Position numbers and translations under genes: made by a program | Shown here: in pieces, positions 59,468-64,000 of the stretch | Layout of the letters: each line of letters begins with the position of its first letter | How positions within the stretch are numbered: position 1 is the stretch's first letter | NCBI RefSeq assembly: GCF_002155425.1 | Contig: NZ_MUYG01000010.1 | Span: forward strand, 310,001 to 374,000 | Source: Erythrobacter donghaensis | GTDB lineage: Bacteria > Pseudomonadota > Alphaproteobacteria > Sphingomonadales > Sphingomonadaceae | Direction: 5' to 3' | DNA length: 64,000 nucleotides | The notes under the pieces: model-generated | The model's database searches: none | Seen by the model: only the letters and a program-made list of their open reading frames with translations | What the model was told of the DNA's origin: nothing

Positions 59468-61075
59468 ATGACTGACACCGCTCTGATCGACGCCGCGATG
59501 CAATCCAAGGCCTGGCCGTTTCAGGAGGCGCAGCGCCTTGCCAAGCGGCTGCCGCAGGGCAAGCCGGGCGGGGTGCTGTTCGAGACCGGCTATGGCCCCT
59601 CGGGCCTGCCGCATATCGGCACCTTTCAGGAAGTGCTGCGCACCACGCTGGTGCGCCGTGCCTACGAGACGCTGACCGGGCAGCCGACCCGGCTGGTGGC
59701 CTTCAGCGACGACATGGACGGCCTGCGCAAGGTGCCGGACAACGTGCCGAACAAGGCGCTGCTGGACGCCAATCTCGGCAAGCCGCTGTCGCGCATCCCC
59801 GATCCGTTCGAGAAGTTCGAAAGCTTCGCCGCGCACAACAACGCGATGCTGCGCGACTTCCTCGACCGGTTCGGCTTTGAATATGAATTCGTCAGCTCCT
59901 CGGATTGCTATAATTCGGGCCGCTTCGACGATGCGCTGCGGGGCGTGCTGACGAATTTTCAGGCGATCCTCGACATCATGCTGCCCACGCTGGGCGAAGA
60001 GCGCCGCAAGACCTATTCGCCCGTCATGCCGGTTAGCCCGACAACCGGCGCGGTGTTGCAGGTGCCGGTAGAGGTGGTGGATGCCGCCGCCGGGGTCATC
60101 CGCTTCACCGACGAGGACGGCAGCGTGGTCGAACAGTCAGCCTTGGGCGGCATGGCAAAGTGCCAGTGGAAGGTCGACTGGGCGATGCGCTGGGTGGCGC
60201 TGGGCGTCGATTACGAGATGTATGGCAAGGATTTGACCGACTCTGGAATCCAGTCGGGCAAGATCGCCCGCGTGCTCGGCGGTCACAAGCCCGAGGGGCT
60301 GATCTACGAGCTGTTCCTCGACGCGCGAGGAGAGAAGATCTCCAAGTCCAAGGGAAATGGCCTCTCGATCGAGGAATGGCTGCAATATGGCAGTCCCGAG
60401 AGCCTCGGCCACTACATCTTCGCCAATCCCAAGAGCGCCAAGCAGTTGCACGCCGGGGTGATCCCCAAGGCGGTCGACGATTACTGGCAGTTCCGCGCCG
60501 CGATCCCCGGGCAGGAAATCGACAAGCGGCTCGGCAATCCGGTGTGGCACCTACTGCGCGCCAACCAGCGCCACGAGGGCGTGGATGCGCCCGGGCAGGG
60601 CGAGGCGCTGCCGGTGCCCTTTAGCCTGCTGCTGAACCTCGTGGGCGTGCTCGGCGCGGGCGCGACGCGTGAGGCGGTGTGGTCGTACCTCGGCAATTAT
60701 GTCGAGGACGCCGATCCGGCGGCGCACCCGGCGCTCGATGCGCTGGTGGACAAGGCGCTGGCCTTTAACCGCGATTTCGTTGCACCGACACTGGCGAAGC
60801 GCGCGCCTGCTGGCGGCGAGGTGGGGGCCTTGCAGGCGCTCGACGCGGCGCTCGAGGCGGCCGATCCTGCGACCAGCGCCGAGGACTTGCAGACCATCGT
60901 CTACGAAATTGGCAAGATCGAGGAGTTCGGCTTCGAGTCCCTGCGCGACTGGTTCAAGGCGCTCTACGAAACGCTGCTGGGGAGCGAGCAGGGTCCGCGC
61001 ATGGGCAGCTTCATCGCGCTTTACGGCATCGCGCCGACGCGCCAGCTGATCGCCAAGGCACTGGCCAAGGCCTGA
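59468..61075 (+). CDS. lysS: lysine--tRNA ligase, class I
   Basis: A 535-aa class I LysRS (LysK type). The HIGH-like motif is in GYGPSGLPHIGTF with H49, and KISKSKG is at 290-296, both class I marks. The class II enzyme shares no similarity. It charges tRNA-Lys. In alphaproteobacteria this class I form is the usual lysyl-tRNA synthetase. The start ATG at 59468 is the first in frame. SH3-like protein follows 17 bases later. Confidence 0.94.
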   Translation: MTDTALIDAAMQSKAWPFQEAQRLAKRLPQGKPGGVLFETGYGPSGLPHIGTFQEVLRTTLVRRAYETLTGQPTRLVAFSDDMDGLRKVPDNVPNKALLDANLGKPLSRIPDPFEKFESFAAHNNAMLRDFLDRFGFEYEFVSSSDCYNSGRFDDALRGVLTNFQAILDIMLPTLGEERRKTYSPVMPVSPTTGAVLQVPVEVVDAAAGVIRFTDEDGSVVEQSALGGMAKCQWKVDWAMRWVALGVDYEMYGKDLTDSGIQSGKIARVLGGHKPEGLIYELFLDARGEKISKSKGNGLSIEEWLQYGSPESLGHYIFANPKSAKQLHAGVIPKAVDDYWQFRAAIPGQEIDKRLGNPVWHLLRANQRHEGVDAPGQGEALPVPFSLLLNLVGVLGAGATREAVWSYLGNYVEDADPAAHPALDALVDKALAFNRDFVAPTLAKRAPAGGEVGALQALDAALEAADPATSAEDLQTIVYEIGKIEEFGFESLRDWFKALYETLLGSEQGPRMGSFIALYGIAPTRQLIAKALAKA

Positions 61076-61092
61076 CCAAAGGAGGCATCGCA

Positions 61093-61512
61093 ATGCGTTC
61101 TCGCCTGATAGTCCATTGCACCGCACTGACCGCACTGATTCTCGCGCCCGCCAGTCAGGCACAGGAGCAGGCGGCACCCGAAGAGAGCCGCCGCCCGGTC
61201 ATGCTGGCAGGCGGGGAGGACGTTGATCCTTGCGCGCTCGGCATGATCCAGGATCCGCCGACGGGCGGCGAGACGGGGGCGATCCTCGTCTTTGCAGGGC
61301 CGTCCAGCGAATTCGAGGTGGTCGATACACTGGGGGACGGCAACAGCGTGTGGGTGTGCGATGTCGTCGGCGACATGCTGGGCATCGTCTACAGCCATGA
61401 CCCCGACTGGGATTGCGACATTCCGAACCCTGAACCGGAAACCCGCCCCTATTTCGGCCCGTGTGCCTCGGGATGGGTGAAGTCGGAGTGGGTCGAGGTG
61501 ATTGCCGGGTAG
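61093..61512 (+). CDS. exported SH3-like domain protein
   Basis: A 139-aa protein with a signal peptide (cleavage probably after ASQAQ). The mature part has the SH3-like pattern VFAGPSSEFEVVDTLGDGNSVWVCDVVGDMLGIVYS and ends CASGWVKSEWVEVIAG, the common end of bacterial SH3b domains (GWV...WVE). Four Cys may make two disulfides. AAAGGAGG gives a perfect ribosome site. The ligand is unknown; such proteins often bind the cell wall. Confidence 0.8.
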   Translation: MRSRLIVHCTALTALILAPASQAQEQAAPEESRRPVMLAGGEDVDPCALGMIQDPPTGGETGAILVFAGPSSEFEVVDTLGDGNSVWVCDVVGDMLGIVYSHDPDWDCDIPNPEPETRPYFGPCASGWVKSEWVEVIAG

Positions 61513-61522
61513 CAGGGCAGCG

Positions 61523-62203
61523 CTACTTCCACTGACGGGTGCGATACCACTTGGTGATGATGTATTTGACCCCCGCCACCACCGGGGTCCCGGCATGGAG
61601 AGTTGCCGGATTGGGGCGGCCGTCGGGCAGGGCATTGTTCCACAGCAGCAACGCGCCCGGCTGCGGCTCGATCTGGATACCGAGCTGGGTGAAGGCGGTC
61701 GCGCCGCCCGCTTCGACCGGATTGAGATAGGCCATCGCGGTCCAGCTGCGCTGCCCGCCGCGCGCTTCCTCCTGCGGCCAGTAGCTTTCGGAGGTGTAGA
61801 ACCAGTCGTTATGCGCCTTGAACTGCTGGCCGGGCTGATAGCGCTGGCCCTGCACCGGCTCGCCGATCATTGCCTCGACCCCGAGCAGTGCATCAATCCG
61901 CGCCGAGATCGCCGCGACGAAGGAGTCCTGCGGATCGAGATCGCCCGAATAGGACGTCCGAAAGCCGCTCGCATAGTCGATCTCGTGCAGCGCCGAAGGC
62001 CGTGCGATGGCATCGATCATGCTGCACAGGCGGGCGCATTCGTCATCGTTCAGGAACCCGCCGACCGCGAACAGCTCGACCGGATCGACCGGCACGCGGT
62101 AGACCGTCGGATCGGCCGCCAGCCGTTCGCGCACCGCCGCACCGAGGCGGGCGAGGGCCGCCTGATCGGGAACGGTCTCGGGGCTGGGCGCTGCGGCAGT
62201 CAT
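61523..62203 (-). CDS. 2OG-Fe(II) oxygenase (prolyl 4-hydroxylase-like)
   Basis: A 226-aa double-stranded beta-helix dioxygenase of P4H type. The Fe ligands are H131, D133 (HNDWF) and H203 (LHAGTPV), with K214 as the 2-oxoglutarate site (KYIITKWYR). VGGFLNDDECARL is the usual beginning of the domain. No signal peptide, so it acts in the cytoplasm. The substrate is unknown. It lies upstream of, and on the same strand as, no coupled gene: a terminator and the RcnB-like gene come from the other side. Confidence 0.9.
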   Translation of the reverse strand: MTAAAPSPETVPDQAALARLGAAVRERLAADPTVYRVPVDPVELFAVGGFLNDDECARLCSMIDAIARPSALHEIDYASGFRTSYSGDLDPQDSFVAAISARIDALLGVEAMIGEPVQGQRYQPGQQFKAHNDWFYTSESYWPQEEARGGQRSWTAMAYLNPVEAGGATAFTQLGIQIEPQPGALLLWNNALPDGRPNPATLHAGTPVVAGVKYIITKWYRTRQWK

Positions 62204-62270
62204 CGCGCCAGACTAGCAAGCGCACGCGGCCCGGCCAAGTCGCTGCGCGCGCCTGCGCCCGCACGAAAAA

Positions 62271-62296
62271 GCCCCGCCGGATTGCTCCGACGGGGC
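62271..62296 (-). terminator. Rho-independent terminator of the RcnB-like gene
   Basis: On the minus strand GCCCCGTCGG (62296-62287) pairs with CCGGCGGGGC (62280-62271) across AGCAAT, with one mismatch, and TTTTT follows (62270-62266). It lies 24 bases after the stop of the RcnB-like gene. Confidence 0.85.
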
Positions 62297-62319
62297 TCTC
62301 GCTCAATTCCGGTGAAGAC

Positions 62320-63594
62320 CTACCAGAAGAAGTTCTCAATCACATCAACCACCTCGCCGGTGTAGATATCGACCAGCAGCACATCGTCATAATACCTAAC
62401 CCACTGATAGGGGCCGTAGGCTGGCGGCAGGCGATAGGCCCAGGGGTCGTTGATGAAGAACCGCGGCTGGAAGAACAGGCTGTCCAGGTAGAAGCCGATA
62501 TTCACCCGGCTGTAACGGTGCGCACGGAACGGGGCGTAATAGGGGCCGGGACGGTACAGGAACTGGTTCCCGCGCCGGTAATCGATCCAGTTGTAATTGC
62601 GCCCACCGCGCCAGCCGCGATCCCAGCGCCGGAAATCGCGCCGGTCCCAGCCGGGACGGCCGTTCCAGCTCCAGCGCCAGTCGTCACGCCGCCAATCGCG
62701 CCGCTGATCGCGGGCGTCGCGGCGGCGATCATCGCCGCGCCACTGGTCACCGCGCCGTCCGTCGCGCTGCCAATCGTCGGCCCGGCGTGCGTCACGTCTG
62801 ATGTCACGGACCTGATCGCTGAAGCCGCCTCTGCCGCGCTGATCGAAGCGACGGTCGCCAAAGCGACGGTCGCCGCGGTCTTCGATCCGGTCGGCCCTGC
62901 GGTCGCCGCGATCTTCGATGCGGTCAGCCCTGCGGTCGCCGCGATCCTCGATCCGGTCGGAGCGGAAATCGGTCCGGCGGTCGACTCGGTCGGCGGCCCT
63001 ATCCCGGCCGCGCCGGTCGAGCTGATCGGCACGGACATCGCCGCGGCGCTCGATCCTGTCGGCCCGGAATTCACTGCGACGATCGACCTGATCGGCGCGA
63101 ACTTCACTGCGACGGTCGACGCGGTCAGCGCGAACTTCGCTGCGACGGTCGATGCGATCAGCCCGGCCGCGGCGCGGCTGGGCGGCGCTTTCGGCAGCGC
63201 TCACCCGGGCACGGACATCGCCGCCAAACCCGCGCGGCGGAGCACTGCTGACAGGCGCGGCGGCACGCACCGGGGCCTGACGCGGCGCTTCAAAGCGGGC
63301 TTGTGCGGGCCGGGGAGCTTCGGCGCGGGCGGGGCGCGGAGCCTCCGCGCGGGCTGCCGGGCGAGGGGCCGCAGCGCGCTCGGCACGCGGCGGCGGAGCA
63401 GCGCGCTGAACCGATGCGCGTGCCGGACCGCCGCGCACTTCGCTGCGCGGTGCCGCACGTTCGGCTCTCGCCTGAGCGCGGGCTTCGAACCCGCTGCGGC
63501 GATCCTGCGCTTCGGCAGCGGTGGCGGGAAGGGTCAAGGCGAGCGCCGCAGCCAGAGCTGCCAGCGATCCGCCTCGTGCAAGGAAGGTCATCAT
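62320..63594 (-). CDS. RcnB-like exported protein with Arg/Asp-rich repeats
   Basis: A 424-aa protein. It has a signal peptide ending TAAEA, a Pro/Ala/Arg-rich region (about 40-120), a long stretch of 10-12-residue repeats such as DRRSEVRADRVDRRSEV and three copies of RADRIEDRGDR, then an RDDWRWSWN region and a C-terminal beta domain ending in YDDVLLVDIYTGEVVDVIENFFW. The last part (YRVPV-less but with VDIYTGEVV) is as in RcnB-family proteins, which affect Ni/Co efflux in E. coli. The ATG at 63594 is preferred over 63609. Confidence 0.85.
   Translation of the reverse strand: MMTFLARGGSLAALAAALALTLPATAAEAQDRRSGFEARAQARAERAAPRSEVRGGPARASVQRAAPPPRAERAAAPRPAARAEAPRPARAEAPRPAQARFEAPRQAPVRAAAPVSSAPPRGFGGDVRARVSAAESAAQPRRGRADRIDRRSEVRADRVDRRSEVRADQVDRRSEFRADRIERRGDVRADQLDRRGRDRAADRVDRRTDFRSDRIEDRGDRRADRIEDRGDRRADRIEDRGDRRFGDRRFDQRGRGGFSDQVRDIRRDARRADDWQRDGRRGDQWRGDDRRRDARDQRRDWRRDDWRWSWNGRPGWDRRDFRRWDRGWRGGRNYNWIDYRRGNQFLYRPGPYYAPFRAHRYSRVNIGFYLDSLFFQPRFFINDPWAYRLPPAYGPYQWVRYYDDVLLVDIYTGEVVDVIENFFW
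62868..62966. repeat. three 33-bp tandem units in the RcnB-like gene
   Basis: Units at 62868-62900, 62901-62933 and 62934-62966 each begin GGTCGCCGCG and contain TCGATCCGGTC-like bases; units 1 and 2 differ at four positions, and unit 3 diverges in its last bases. They encode the RADRIEDRGDR repeats on the minus strand. The unit is a multiple of 3, so copy-number change would keep the frame. Confidence 0.85.
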
Positions 63595-63694
63595 ATAAAA
63601 GGCCTCCAATATCGCCCGCCCACCACAAGCGGTCTGTTGAGATGGCCTGCAATAGCCTGCTCCATCTGTCGCAGCGATGAACCGACTGGTCGAT

Positions 63695-63723
63695 GTTCAG
63701 AAAAATTGCGTTGTAAATGAACA
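63695..63723. repeat. 29-bp intergenic element, copy 2
   Basis: The element begins GTTCAGAAAAATTGC and ends TGTAAATGAACA; 24 of 29 bases match copy 1 at 35194-35222. Here the arms are longer, ATGTTCA and TGAACAT. It lies 101 bp before the RcnB-like gene on the minus strand and 51 bp before the next plus-strand gene. Confidence 0.75.
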
Positions 63724-63774
63724 TGGGCGCCGAGGTGCTTGACGTTGAGGCCGATGCGGCCAATGGGCCGGGGC

Positions 63775-64000
63775 ATGTTCGACACGCTCGATGATGCCCT
63801 CGCCGATTGCCGCAACCGCCTGATTCGCGCGCCCCGCGACCGCAAGTCGCCGATGCATGCGCCGGTGATCGTGACCGGCGATGTCGATGCACGGGTGATG
63901 GTGCTGCGCGCCTTCGACGCGGCCGACTGGCGACTGCGCCTCCACACCGACACGCGCGCACCCAAGGCGAGCGTGATCGCCGCCGACCCGCGCGTCGCCG
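63775..64000 (+). CDS. pyridoxamine 5'-phosphate oxidase family protein, cut by the window end
   Basis: The first 75 residues are visible, starting MFDTLDDALADCRNRLIRAPRDRKSPMHAPVIVTGD (start MFDTLDDAL, then RDRKSPMHAPV) and continuing ARVMVLRAFDAADWRLRLHTDTRAPKASVIAADPRVA. The pattern R.VVLR...... L.FHTD.RS.K is that of FMN-binding PNPOx-like flavoproteins. It may oxidise pyridoxamine phosphate or bind another flavin substrate. In-frame ATGs at 63763 and 63754 are other possible starts. Confidence 0.82.
   Translation, partial: MFDTLDDALADCRNRLIRAPRDRKSPMHAPVIVTGDVDARVMVLRAFDAADWRLRLHTDTRAPKASVIAADPRVA

Noticed and set aside
61870-63720. A 616-codon open frame on the plus strand, antisense to the oxygenase and RcnB-like genes
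   Set aside because: It is an effect of the repeated Arg/Asp codons on the other strand. It begins with an Arg/Pro-rich low-complexity part, has no ribosome site or family match, and runs through the terminator and two good genes.
1-64000. tRNA genes, CRISPR arrays, insertion sequences, prophage or toxin-antitoxin loci
   Set aside because: Looked for in the gaps and among the proteins; no cloverleaf, spaced direct repeats, transposase, integrase or toxin pair was seen.

Overview
The window is 64 kb of GC-rich, gene-dense chromosomal DNA that reads as an aerobic alphaproteobacterium of the order Sphingomonadales, most likely Erythrobacteraceae (Erythrobacter/Porphyrobacter-like). The grounds are the aa3 oxidase operon order, the class I lysyl-tRNA synthetase, the Sphingomonadales-style DUF and lipoprotein content, and the many ATGA/TGATG gene overlaps. 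The placement is inference from gene content, not from a marker gene. No tRNA, rRNA, CRISPR array, insertion sequence, prophage or att site was found, and no gap between genes exceeds 300 bases.

Layout. 1-6.4 kb: a minus-strand run (alpha/beta hydrolase, SDR, pirin, Nudix, BolA), a J-domain protein, then an AAC(6')-type acetyltransferase, a GST with an in-frame stop and a DUF1428 gene, divergent from an HxlR regulator, and an MpaB-type oxygenase. 6.5-10.7 kb: cobS without cobT, an exported unknown protein and a class A penicillin-binding protein. 10.7-16.4 kb: a long minus-strand operon pyrE-pdxJ-membrane protein-acpS-lepB-DUF3089 hydrolase-ruvX-small membrane protein-two thioesterases. 16.6-25.3 kb: the cytochrome c oxidase operon coxB-coxA-ctaB-43-aa protein-ctaG-coxC-DUF983-SURF1, running into thrC and an RNA methyltransferase. 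25.4-27.8 kb: folB and moaA-moaD-moaE. 27.8-29.6 kb: an Fnr-type regulator, a coupled lipoprotein, and a convergent membrane-protein gene preceded by an Fnr box. 29.7-43.4 kb: rplU-rpmA with a structured 3' end, GNAT, TetR, YgfZ, pyrC, rarD, a lipoprotein, astD, SelO, a hydrolase, a glycosyltransferase, a TPR protein and bamB. 43.6-49.6 kb: an ICMT-like methyltransferase, a monooxygenase, gshA, rsmE (carrying a palindromic insertion), ubiA, a YedK/HMCES protein and a VOC protein. 49.7-54.8 kb: soxR, an ABC ATPase and a giant ABC permease/M1 metallopeptidase fusion. 54.8-64 kb: SixA, a DinG-like helicase, a GGDEF protein, class I lysS, an SH3-like exported protein, a 2OG-Fe(II) oxygenase, a repeat-rich RcnB-like protein and a truncated pyridoxamine-phosphate-oxidase-type gene.

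Functionally the region is mostly housekeeping: respiration and its assembly factors, pyrimidine, pyridoxal, molybdopterin, folate, glutathione and ubiquinone synthesis, envelope assembly, and Fe-S or redox regulation. The points most worth a second look are the nonsense codon in the GST gene, the palindrome inserted in frame in rsmE, a 29-bp intergenic element present twice, the Fnr box set exactly for a class II promoter before an unknown membrane protein, the SoxR box beside soxR, paired HxlR operator-like repeats, a probable CTG start for pdxJ, and the ABC permease-metallopeptidase fusion.
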